Shown: piece after piece, positions 50,264 through 61,281 of the stretch
How positions within the stretch are numbered: the first letter of the stretch is position 1
How the letters are laid out: each line of letters opens with the position of its first letter
NCBI GenBank assembly: GCA_900175165.2
Contig: FWWN02000184.1
Coordinates: forward strand, 99,154-163,153
DNA from: Rhizomucor pusillus
Taxonomy: Eukaryota > Mucoromycota > Mucoromycetes > Mucorales > Lichtheimiaceae
Direction: 5' to 3'
Length of the DNA stretch: 64,000 nt
Notes under the pieces: model-generated
The model's input: only the letters and a program-made list of their open reading frames with translations
The model's database searches: none
Told to the model about the DNA's origin: nothing
Made by a program: the position numbers and the translations under genes

Positions 50264-52321
50264 ATGTGGAATGTTTGCGATATTCTTCACGGACGTAACC
50301 TTGTTATTGCTATAAACGTTGCTTGCGGTCTCAGTATCTTCGCTTTTGGTGCAAGTATCAATATGCATTTTTTACTGATTGCTTGCTAACAGTAAAGGAT
50401 GTCACTTTTACATTTAGTATGATCAAGGTAAATCTGAATAACTTAAGATCATACAGAGTATACTGAAACTTTAGAAGGTCTCATGGCCTCGGTCAACAGC
50501 TCTCCTGACTACATCCGAACGATGGGCATAGAGAACGACGAAACTACACGAGGCGGTATAGTAGCATCTTACTACTGTGGATCTCTTTTCGGATCATTTA
50601 TCGGCGGCTGGAGCGGTGACAAATTTGGTCGTATCAAGACAGTTGTTCTTGGCTGCATATGGGGCATAGTCGGCGCTACGCTGCAGACAGCTGCCATGAA
50701 CACGCCCTGGATGATATGCTCGCGTATCATTACAGGAGTTGCAACTGGATACCTGCAAGTATCGCGTATATACACACATAGTTTTTTTAATCATTTACTC
50801 AATTACTAACATACGTTTAAAAATGGTATGAATACTACATAGGAACACTATAGTTCCCGTTTGGAGTGCAGAAACCTCACATCATACATCGCGCGGTATG
50901 ATGATTGCCGTGGAGTTCACTCTCAATATCTTTGGCGTTGTCGTAGCCGTAAGTTTATTTATCTCTCGAACAGGTTTTGACGTGTATCCTTCCTCTGATC
51001 TGATCACAACAGTACTGGCTTGGATTCGCTATGCGTTTTACCGAGGGCGCTGTGCGGTGGCGATTCCCAGTTGCTTTCCAAATGCTTCCACAAATTATCT
51101 TGATGATCATGGTTATCTTCTTTCCTGAATCTCCACGCTGGCTTATCAAGAACGGTCGTGAAAAAGAGGCCATGAGGGTCCTGGGTGCGCTTCGCGGACA
51201 AGGCGACCCGATGCATCCTGAAGCTCTCCGTGAAGCTCAAGAAATTAAAGAGACGCTCAAGATGGAGCAAGAATTAGGTGGCGAGCCGAGTTTCTGGAAC
51301 ATGGTGGCTGAAAAGGATGACTCGAATATCCCACGTCGCGTCCATCTGACAGTTTGGCTTCAGATCATGCAACAGCTTGTAGGCATTGGCGTTGTAAGTG
51401 ATATTTAGATTGGCGATCTCTCTATTATCTCATTATTATTGAACCGGTTTTTTGCTTTCCATTCGTACTCTTGTAGATCACCATCTACGCTCCTGATGTT
51501 TTTGCCACCGCTCAATTCTCCCAGTTCTTGTCCCAGCTGCTCTCGGGTGTCAACAATATCTCGTACATGTTCAGCACTCTCGTTGCCGTATTCACGCTTG
51601 ACCGCTGGGGACGCCGCTTTACACTCTTCTACGGTGCCGTCGGCCAAGGCATCGCGTTGGTTATGATCGCTATCTTTACCAAACCAGAGATCATCCAGCA
51701 AAACGTCACTGTAAGTACATAGTAAATATTCCAGGGTGGGGATTATCTACAATAGCTAACATTGAACTGCGACGTCGCAGGGCTTCGGTATCGGTACAAC
51801 GGTGTTTATCTTCCTTTACACGGCATTCTTCGGTATGACGTGGCTGACGGTTACTTGGCTTTACCCAGTAAGTTGTTGTGAACAATTTAGCATGAAATCA
51901 TCTCTGTTGGACTCACCGACGACGGACGCTAAAGGTCGAAATCTATCCACTTCGAGTACGTGCCCGCGGAGGTGCCTGGAGTACCATCGGATGGTCCATC
52001 GGAAACGGCCTTGTCACGTTATCCACACCGCCACTTTTAGAGAGAATCGGCTGGGCGACCTTCTTGCTGTACGCCGGATTCAACTTTGCCACTATCCCGA
52101 TCATTTGGGCACTGTACCCGGAAACCACGAACATGACCTTGGAAGAATTAGACGTCATCTTCTCCACTCGTTCGCTGCTCATACGCAGAGCTGAAAAGGA
52201 GCTCAGGACTAGGGGCATCGACCCCAAGCACCCTCTTAAGCATTTGCAAGAAGGAAATGATCAGAAAACAGAAAAGACGATTTCCACTCGTGAAGCGCAA
52301 AATACGGTCACCACCCAGTAG
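50264..52321 (+). CDS. MFS sugar (hexose) transporter
   Basis: Eight exons (50264-50350, 50418-50427, 50478-50754, 50843-50948, 51013-51393, 51477-51710, 51781-51867, 51935-52321) encode 522 residues of the sugar-porter family with 12 TM helices. Family motifs are SYYCGSLFGSFIGGWSGDKF and GR, PESPRWLIKNGREKEAMRVL, LDRWGRR and PETTNMTLEELD. The loop sequence LQIMQQLVGIG is the QQ(L/T)xG sugar-binding motif with modest changes. Exon 2 is 10 nt (YDQ plus part of G). Introns after 50350 and 50754 have GC donors; GT alternatives put a stop or a wrong frame into conserved sequence. It probably carries glucose or related hexoses into the cell. The C-terminal tail is charged and cytosolic. Confidence 0.92.
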
Positions 52322-52393
52322 AATTTTCTAAACTTGTTTCACTTGTATCCTTTTTAACTTTCATTTTCATAATATCAAGAGAGATTGGCGTTG

Positions 52394-54051
52394 CTACGGA
52401 GCGTGTGTTTTATTAGTATGGGTAACATGTAGACCTTCATCCTCTATGTTGCGAGCCAGTTGGTCTATTTGCTCGAGCACCTGTTGGCGCCATTCTTGAT
52501 TAATCAAGAATTCGCCGTGGCTCAGATTACGCATTAAACGACTATCAACCCCTCGATTCACCAAATAGGTATGGATTGCAGTGCTATCAACGATAATATC
52601 CCGTTCAGACAGAAACACTGTAGCGTTGGAAAGGGGACTAGTCGGCTCGACTTTGCATGGTAACTTGGGAGGGTCTTCTGAGCCAGCAGGATACACGATA
52701 AAGATGGTTCTGTACCATTGGAAATGTCGGCTAATGTAATGATTGATGAATAGCTCGCGAGATGCAAAGTAGTGGATAAAGTACTAGAATAATAGCAATT
52801 TAGGTGCAGTCAATATATTTTTCTCTCTCTCTTTTCTTACCTCCATTGGTTGTTTAGGCACTCTGTGGAGCATGTTGAACGCCACATGATGATAGTTGAG
52901 TAGGAAACAAATTGGATCAACCATTACAAGACCTCCAATGCGCTTGGGCGCAAAGGTAGCTAGCCAGCTTGCCACTGCGGTGCCAAAGGAATGTGCCACA
53001 AAAATCGCATGATTGTACCCCTGAGACGTCAACATACTATCAATCTCTGAGGCAGTCTCCTCCGGCGTAGGAACCTATTGTGGAGTAAGCTATTTAATCA
53101 GCGTTGTTCTTCCTCACGCATTTTTCAACTATAATTACATGCTCAACAAGTCTCATCGAGACGTAGGGTATCTCAACCAAGAAGACGGGCCGATCCAGCT
53201 TGGTAACTCGATAGATCAAGTCCACGTAAAATAAGAGTCCCATTCCTATCCCGTGGACAAACACCACCGGGGTTGCTTTGCGACCCTGCTTGCGATACCA
53301 AAAGTTCAAATGCTGATATGTCGACGATGTTGTGTCTATCCCATTGCTGCACGGCCATAACGCGCGTTCCCATCGATGCAAGGTTGCAAAGATACCGCCC
53401 CAGGCAGCATCGGGTGCAGACGTCGTGTGGTATTCAAAATGCAACCACCACCGCAAAAACACAATGTTGAAAAGCCAGGTCAGACCATAGTTGAATGCAT
53501 AGAACAGGAATGGACGGTGGATCGACTCGACTGGGTCTAAACTTGGCCGTATGCACCTTATTTTTGGATTGTGACCAAGAGGGAAGCGCATGCCGTATCT
53601 GTGCTCTGCATTGCTGATCATCCACTCAAGTTCCGCTGCCCAGACAGGGTTGCTACGCACAATTTCCAAGCTGTCGACCCAAAATGCCCACGCGAACCTG
53701 GGCATTGACAAATCGTTCGTGAGCATCAACTCTTTACCAGCACTTGTTTATTATTTACCAGGTTGCAACATTGTCCCTGTGGATATCTGAAAAGTCTGGA
53801 TTTTCGCGATGAGGTGAATCGGCGACGTAGAACCAGCCAGCAAACCATTTACGTGGTTCATGGACCGTATGGAAACAGTTCCAGTACAAGGACTGTCGCT
53901 CAGCCCGTGACATGAGCTTTGCTGGTTTGCGTTGCTGTTGCAATCGCTGCTTTGTCAAGTATGCATGGTACCAGAAACAGAGCTCCAAAAGACACCAGAC
54001 CGCGACTATCATGGCACGGGTTGCAGATATGTCTATCCATTCAACATGCAT
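52394..54051 (-). CDS. Alpha/beta-hydrolase fold protein (lipase/esterase-like), membrane anchored
   Basis: Four exons (54051 to about 53770, 53729-53139, 53074-52841, 52783-52394) encode about 500 residues. An N-terminal hydrophobic segment (MIVAVWCLLELCFWYHAYL) likely anchors it. The fold is shown by PVVFVHGIGMGLLFY (oxyanion HG), the nucleophile elbow VAHSFGTAVASW, then MVDPI and a late Asp/His (FLSERDIIVD, LSHGEF). The family includes fungal lipid esterases; substrate unknown. The junction of exons 1 and 2 is ambiguous: it closes in frame only with a 37-40 nt intron having an unusual donor (see findings). The stop faces the sugar-transporter 3' end at 73 bp. Confidence 0.8.
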
Positions 54052-54139
54052 ATGTAGCTACAGTAAGCATCAGGTTCATATATATGAAAAAACCAAGGGT
54101 ATTAAGATAGAAAAGGAGAAATCTATGATCGGTCATGCA

Positions 54140-56954
54140 TCAGTTGCACAGACTTCGTAACCTTGCACGCAGAGAGTCCAGCTCTGGCACAGGACGGTCA
54201 AAATGTCGCTATCGTTACGTATGCGTCAGAAACAAGAAAATGCGCTTCTACGTATTTCTCTATACTTACATTCAATTGAGAGGAAACCCGCGGCACAATG
54301 TTATCCAGCACGAATCCGACGTTCATGACAGCAATTGAACGCTTGCACAAAGTCATTATCATGCAAACCTAAATACACTCGCAGTAATTCCGTTTACCTG
54401 TCCTTTACTGTGCTCGACCATAGTGCGCAGATAATGTTCTGTCACGCGTGAAATGCTTCGTACAACGGTTTCATACAACTATAGGATCTTTAGCTGTCAC
54501 CCTCCTGAGACCCCTACTGCTCCATAAAAACCGTACCTGTAATTTTGTGATAAGGCAAATATCACCGACAAATCTCACCAGCATGTTGTAAAAATTCACA
54601 ACGCTTGAACTCACTCTAACATCGTTGCCTAAAACATCAAATGTCAGTCTCAAGTGTTCGTAGATGGCTTTCTTTTGCGCATTATGTATACTTGCCTAGA
54701 TTCTGGCTAGAAACCATCCTGAAATCATCATTTTTGACAAATTTGGTAGAATTATCATTGCATCTTTTTTCATATGTCATGATGGTCTCCCGGATGTTAT
54801 CCAAAAAGAAATCTTCCAGTAAGAATTTGAGATCCAAACCGACTTTTCTCAGCTAGATAATATTTTAGGCAAATTATTCCAAACTAGGAGGATTTTATTA
54901 CTGTCTTACCACCGCACACTGATCAACTGTTGACTTGAAGCAGTCGGCTATAACTTGGCAGTTAAGCTGGCTGTGGTTGAACACTTGGCGTTTGTAGATC
55001 TCGGCAAACGTTTCAGTTTGTTCTCTAACCCAGGTGATGAAACGCGAGGCCATTTCGTTTTGCTTGAACGAGTCGCGGTACCACTCGCAAGTATTTCGGA
55101 TCAAAGTAAATACAACAAGTGCAAGCTCATTAATGTATGTAACGCTGTCACCCTCGAACGTCAACTGTCTGTTTGTGATAAAGACTGATAAGTTTTTCTA
55201 TCCCATGCCAAGTGATTGCAAAAGAGGTTACCTGATCCGCTTTTTGATGATTTTTGAACGGGTGCTCAGGAACACTTCGCGGGCCTTCGTAACTCGGATC
55301 ATCAGCTTATTGTGTATCCAATGTCAAACGCGCAAGGCATACCTCCTCTCCCTTGTCAAGACGTAACAGCCAATTAACAAGCCGTTGAAACTGTAACTTT
55401 GTCAATAGGGTATTTCCAAGATCATGACTGATACAACTTGACAGTGAATTTGTGTAATACTGCAGTTGTGTGCGAGATTCTTGAATTAATGGCACGTTTC
55501 TAGGGTATGTAGCCAATACATTTTGCGCTATTTTTTTCCTTGCCATTAGCAACAGATCCAGATAACAGCAAAATATATCGTACCTTTTTCGATGAGAGTG
55601 ACTGCATTCTCAAACTGTCTCAGCGCGATAGCAACTTCCAGCTCGTCAGGAAGCTGAGCAAGCCATTCGCTGTCTTTTGGTTTCATTTGTACATCCTGGC
55701 TATCTCCGTTGCGCGCATCGCGTCCAGAGGACCCCTTTCTGGGCTGGTCCTCATGCTGGTCGTCCTGGTCATCCATGACACGTTTGTATGCCATCAACAG
55801 CGGCATCTTATCCTCGGCCCGTTCAGATCGGAACATGTACGTATTTGGGTACACGGAAATTTTGACAGCATTCATCAAATCTGGACCAAGAGTTAATTAG
55901 TTAGTCGATCCACACAACCGTCTGCATGTTTGTAACTCACTAGGTGTATCTTTTAGATCCGTGATCGACAGGTCCTGTAAACTCCAGCAGCATTCAGCAA
56001 ACAGCTTATACTTTGCCGACGCAGATCTTTTCTTTCGCGAGGCCACAAGCAGGCAATCGTTCAATAAAAACAGATGGACCGCTTGTCTCGGCTGCAGTGT
56101 TTTGGGGTTGAGTTCAAGGAAATTGACACATTCCCGAATGATATGTCGACCGGGCGCATAAGGTACAAAGCGCTGTGATCCTTCCACGTTATCCCACAAT
56201 GCAGTGATCTGTGCTCTGTAGATACTCTGCAAATCTGTTCCTTTCATATCGTTCCGCTTGTTGCGCTGGGACATGCCGCGATGATCTAGCTCAGCTTCAA
56301 AGATGAGCTGTTAGCGGAAGAAGAATTGAAAACTTCATCTCCGTATCCGTACCAGTTATCATCGACGATGAGGAAGAGGAGACGTCGTCCTGCATGCCCG
56401 AGTCCTCCAGCAGACTGTCCCATATACTACGCAGTTCATTCAAATATCCTTTTAGCTGAAGAACGTCAGCATCCAGATTGGACACCTCTTTGGATATCTG
56501 GACAAATTCAGTATAGTTGCGGTAAACATTGCGTTGAAGATCTCCTCCAATGGTCTGTTTTGCGTCGGCTAGAGAATGATGGAAAGATCGGATGCCTTCT
56601 TCGTTCGTATCCGTCAGCGACCTTTGCACAACTGTTGTCGAAAACGGTCAATTAGTGACATAATCTTTTCCAAACCATTCGGTGTTGAACCTTACACTCT
56701 TCAGGATTCATATTGTCATCCGCAAATCGATGGAGATCGAGAGCGACAGGTCCTGACGCGAGTGGGAAATTGGTCTGTCCAGGTGCGGCAGCAGCTGTAC
56801 GCGTTGCTGTGGTCAAGGTGGATTTCGGCGTTGATGAAGCTGATGACGAGCCACTGCCTTTCGACAAAGCAGCCTTGAAAGGACTGCGATCCTTGTCTCT
56901 TCTTCTGACAGCATCAAACCCTGCCTTTTTTCTGATCGTCCCTGTAGGAATCAT
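54140..56954 (-). CDS. EXO84: Exocyst complex subunit Exo84
   Basis: Twelve exons (56954-56696, 56631-56353, 56294-55941, 55880-55584, 55527-55343, 55305-55232, 55168-54910, 54852-54696, 54628-54537, 54478-54398, 54368-54270, 54208-54140) encode 734 residues of Exo84, part of the octameric tether that docks secretory vesicles at growing tips. An N-terminal helical Vps51-like segment (VQISKEVSNLDADVLQLKGY) is followed by a PH domain (RFVPYAPGRHIIRECVNFLE, VHLFLLNDCLLVASRKK) and the Exo84 C-terminal helical domain (YYTNSLSSCISHDLG to MNVGFVLDNIVPRV). All junctions close in frame. The intron after 54696 has a GC donor (GCAAGT). The start at 56954 is the first Met in frame; an upstream exon is possible. 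Confidence 0.9.
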
Positions 56955-57116
56955 TATGCAACAAAGGGAAATTTTCCATGTACAATTCGGAGTACCACTT
57001 CAGGCGACCATTTTGAACTCCATCCGGGAATCAAGACAGCTTTAGGGTACCGCGAGCGCTGGATTAAAAAGTCAGGAGACCGTTACTCTCCAAACTCTCT
57101 CTTTTAACCTGAGCCT

Positions 57117-57260
57117 TCACCATCGCTGTACAGCGTTAGCATCTGCGTCATGATCAGCATCTTCTTTCCGAAGTCGAAGCAAGTTTCCCTTTGGGCGGTC
57201 TTTTTGAGTATAGTCTTCAAAGACACGGCGGACGAGGAGCGGGGTATGACCACGGCCACT
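57117..57260 (-). CDS. Exon-like open segment, unidentified
   Basis: A 48-codon segment reads SGRGHTPLLVRRVFEDYTQK, then RPKGNLLRLRKEDA, ending at TGA 57119-57117. Preceding bases (CTTTAAG) resemble an acceptor. Composition is strongly protein-like, yet no partner exon is evident and the plus-strand decaying gene starts just to the right. It may be the C-terminal exon of a broken gene, or an alternative upstream part of the Exo84 locus. Confidence 0.25.
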   Translation of the reverse strand, partial: SGRGHTPLLVRRVFEDYTQKDRPKGNLLRLRKEDADHDADANAVQRW

Positions 57261-57339
57261 TAAAGTTTATTACTTATTATCGCTATGCATAGAGCGCTGG
57301 GGACTTGCTGGACTTGACAGGACCCTCGGTGTTAACTAA

Positions 57340-58262
57340 CTCTCGACTGCGAGAGCATACCAATCCTTGGGTGAGGATCAGCGTCGATTGCTGCGAGAAA
57401 AACGCGAAGAACTGGTTAGGAAGGGACGGACGCTTCCCGAGGACCCCATTGAACGGCAACGCATTGGAGCAGCAATGATGCGCGCAGCCAAGGCCAGCAT
57501 CCAAAAAATAAGTGATGTATTGGAAACAGAAATGATCTTAGGCTCTGCATCGAGAAAAGAAGAAGATAAGCAGCTTATGGATATGTTTGCCTCCTCGGGT
57601 ATGTGACTCTGTAATATATGCAAAACGCCTCAAGTTTCTTATGCTGCTCTTATGTAGGTGCCGCAGCGTATGCTTTCAACAAGATGGGCGGCATGAGCAC
57701 ATTTATGCAATATTTTAGAAGCAATATTTTAGAAGCAATATTTTAGAAGCAATATTTTAGAAGCAATATTTGTCCATTTTTCTGCAATGCATTAATCTAC
57801 CTAATTAGAATTCAACGATGCTTCCCGAGGTAAGAAGGGACTTGATTCACTTCTACAGGTATACATTTGAGTGTAATCTCTAACTCGAAAATAGTGATTC
57901 CGGAGGAACCAAAGCTTAGCCGAGAGCTAACTTTGCGTCGCCATAAAGTCTCTGAAAAGATGAGGAATCTATATGGTGAGAATATCCATGATAGCACTCT
58001 AACAGAACCAACAAAGTGATTATTAGTGAGCAAGACTGGAAGGTGAAGACCGTTGAATACGTTCCCATGGAAGAAATTCCGTAAGGTTGTTCTTGAGGAC
58101 AACAGTATACGGTACCGGAACGATGCTGATAAGTATGAACTTATTGGCTTTGATTTTGGTACGGAAATAGGGATGAAACCTGCAGACCTCGGACCAAAAC
58201 TTCCTGACCTAGAGGCAGCGCTGGAGGCAGGCACAGTCGACTTTATACCATTCAATCAATAA
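57340..58262 (+). pseudogene. Decaying gene of unknown family with 14-bp tandem repeat
   Basis: A charged helical segment (about 57367-57600: LREKREELVRKGRTLPEDPI, RAAKASIQKISDVLETEMIL) continues as AAYAFNKMGGMSTFMQYF (to about 57716). Then 4.7 copies of a 14-bp repeat put a stop into the frame. Later segments are clearly the same protein (EEPKLSRELTLRRHKVSEKM, EQDWKVKTVEYVPMEEIP, then VVLEDNSIRYRNDADKYELI to DFIPFNQ at 58262). However, the joints at about 57965-58025 and 58076-58080 do not keep frame with any normal intron, and the N-terminus lacks a convincing start. I take it as a gene losing function. Non-canonical splicing or assembly errors are alternatives. The family was not recognised. 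Confidence 0.5.
57707..57772 (+). repeat. 14-bp tandem repeat (GCAATATTTTAGAA x 4.7)
   Basis: Four exact copies of a 14-bp unit at 57707-57762 plus a 10-nt partial copy. Exact identity suggests recent slippage. Each unit contains TTTTAG, which resembles a 3' splice site. It sits where an exon of the surrounding gene should end. Confidence 0.95.
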
Positions 58263-59883
58263 TGAAACTTTATATCATGCATCAAAGACAACGAAAAAAA
58301 TAAATGCAGATGCTTTTACTCTGATAAATGGGAGAGGATTCAAGATGTGAGATAGGATCAGGTACACCGCTTCCTGAACCGATGTGATAGATATTTCTTC
58401 AAATAACCGCATGAAATCTATATGCATTGAGACGAAGCAGTAAATGAAAAGTAAACAGTGGGACCAGTATAATATCGTGAGATCAATGGTAAGTATCTAA
58501 TTCAATAGGATTGAGTCGATCGTGGTTTATTGTTTGATTCTAGCTTAGTTTCTTTTCATTCTATTTCAATTGCAGAAACGACCAACTTGTAGCTACTAAG
58601 TTGTACTTGTTTGATCCAATGATACTTCTGGTAAAAAATCATGCTCTTGCTTGTTATCCTTTGGGGATTCTATTGTGATTCATGAGACGATATTACTTGT
58701 GACTAGAAGATGTTCGCAACTGTGAATCTATCCATAATCTGCGTATACGAGCACATGCATGTTACCACTCGAAAAGGAACACGGGAGCTACGGTTGCTTT
58801 CACATGTACTTTTTCGATAGCACTGTGCAGCTTGGGAACGCATGGATGCTTTCTAAAATTATTCTATATTAGCTGGCTGCTGAAAATGTAGCAAATTTCA
58901 AACGAAATTACACAAGAGAACCAGCGGTGCGCAACCCCACCCCCAACCATCCACGTTGCCGAGGCACATGGATGTCACCATCACCAAAGTACAACTTCAC
59001 ACGCTGATTCCACCCGCTTGGATTTTTTTCAATACACGTGAGGACATAAATAATACGTTAATGCTCATCAATTTTAAATCCAGGAGCCTCTGGTAGATCT
59101 TCCATCTTTTCACGGGCCTGCATTTTTTGGCATGGAAGAGATGCATTTGATCGGCCATAATATTGCTCGTCGCCGGACACCGTCTTAAAATTAAAATCAT
59201 TTTACTGTATAACCATAGTTTAAGTCGACAGTATAGCTTGAAAATTTAAAACTTTTTAATATCCCCACCTCGAATCCAATAAAGACAACCCAGTTAACTA
59301 CAATACTCTTAACACAAGCTTCTTAGCTTCTCTCATAACTAGTTCCAAGATATGACATATATAACTTGTGTTTGCCTTATTTTAGCTTACTACTTTTCAG
59401 AACCTCTCTAACTCTCTTACTTTTAACAAGTCCTTTGCCCATTTGGCACATTATCTTATTTACTTCACACATTTGCGCTCATCTCTCTCAACTCGACAAA
59501 CAACTTAAGCCTATTGGCTTACAATAAATTTTACACGCCAAGTCGCAGCAACAGCAAGATCAAAAGATGGACAGCAGCATCGCGGAAAGGTTAAATTGCT
59601 TAAAGCCATTCCTAGCTTTTGCAGTTTTCGGATCAAAAAAAAGTATACAGTTTCATCAGATCAATGCACACACGCACACACACAGAGTTCACATTCGGGA
59701 GGATAAAGAAGACTATGAAGAAGAGAAGAGAGAAAAAAATAAAGTAATAGACTATGACTTCCGGGCAGATGCTGTGTTAGAGTTAGTCGTAGTGTGGATA
59801 GGTGAGGTATTGGGCGGGGTAACAGTCTGTAGACGACGGATTTTGTCATCCTCGTTGTGGTGGTCCTAGCGATAGAGTGACAA
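58263..59883. other. Intergenic
   Basis: This 1.6-kb region has no supported gene. It is AT-rich, with CA/CACA repeats near 59665-59685, and holds the 3' flank of the EF-hand gene at its right end. Confidence 0.4.
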
Positions 59884-61281
59884 TCAAAGGTTGGTAAGCA
59901 CGGCATCCAAGCTGGCTAGGCTCGCTTCTCGACTCAGTCGCTGCTGCCTGTGTCCATTCTCCAATTTTCCTTCCAAACCTACCACGGGACTCGTGCTGCG
60001 TACTGGACTCGGAGGCAAGCCTACAGCCTGCGATTTCAAGCTGTGGCTCGATGAAGTAGGTGTAGTAGGCACGCTGTTCATTCTCTGCTGCTGATGATGA
60101 CTGTATTCGAGAAGCTCGGCTTGCGATAGCCTGACTGATAGTCGATGGTGATGGTTGCTGCTGTTTGCAGCGGCTGCAGCTCCCGTTAAAGAAGAAGGTG
60201 AGCCTGGTGGTTTGGCGCCGCTGTGAACATTGATGGGAGTCAACGAACGTCCAGAACGAAACGATCTAACAGATCCAGGTCTCGATGGTACCCGTGGGTG
60301 ATTTGACAGGTTATGCTCGGCCAGGAACTGCTCCAAAAAGTCGACTATCAGTGGTTCTTTCATCGCTGACAATTTGTATTCCTCAAAGGACTAGAAAGGT
60401 CACGAGGCACACAACGTGAGCATCATCTCATCATCATCAACGACAAGCATAAATCCTGTTATATTATTTCTTACCAATTTCCCATCATTGTCGACATCCA
60501 AATCATCAAACATTCTTGCAACCATAGCTTTAATTTCGTTTGTTTCGTCTTCCTCCGAGAATGTGTGCGACTATTGTTCAAGGTTATATCAGCATTTAGG
60601 TTGCTGCATCATGCCGCTGTGTCATGCATCGTTTGTTTACCAGCTGCAGCATCACTCGCTCGAGCTCAGGTTTTGTTAGATATCCGTCGTGATCCACGTC
60701 GTACAGTTTGAAGGAGACTGCGTGATTTACAAAACGTCAAACGGGCGGCACAGTAGGGGCGGGCAGATAGAGACGGAAAACTTACGTGCTAATCGTTCTT
60801 CAGGGGTGCCTTTTATGAAAACGCTGAGGCCATCCACAAACTCGCTTTTCAAGTATATCAGTGCATCAGGTAACAAAGCGTTATGTAAAATGGTTTACAT
60901 CATACCCAAAGTCGATACACTTGTTGTTGTCAACGTCAAAGGCAGCGTAAAGGCGTTTCAAGAATACGTCGTCGTTTGGTGATACGGAGGGAACGTACTT
61001 TCGGACAGTCTATATACGCGACGGTTTGCATCTGTGTCGAAAAGGGGATTGACCATCTGTTCATACCTCTCGAAACACATCTTCGGTGATGCTGCTACTG
61101 TCAGAGTGCCTGGCTGCAGACGCTTCCAAGTTATGCCGAAGATGTCGAATCTCTTTCGGGGAGACTGGAGAATACACGCTCGGAAAATCAGCTACGTAAA
61201 GTGGCATGTCAATCTACGAGGAAGCTTACAGTGGGTTTTTCGAGCAAGTGCTCGATTTTCTTTGCTTTTGGCCTGACCCAT
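59884..61281 (-). CDS. EF-hand calcium-sensor protein with N-myristoylation motif and Ser-rich tail
   Basis: Seven exons (61281-61230, 61191-61067, 61009-60906, 60844-60786, 60717-60641, 60570-60475, 60390-59884) encode 339 residues. MGQAKSKE matches the N-myristoylation consensus. Three canonical EF-hand loops follow, at about residues 84-95 (DVDNNKCIDFGE), 120-131 (DVDHDGYLTKPE) and 164-175 (DVDNDGKLSFEE). The ~155-residue C-terminal tail is low-complexity Ser/Pro/His-rich. The core resembles calcineurin-B/NCS-type sensors, but the long tail is unusual for them, so I leave the subfamily open. A membrane-associated calcium sensor is inferred. Confidence 0.85.
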
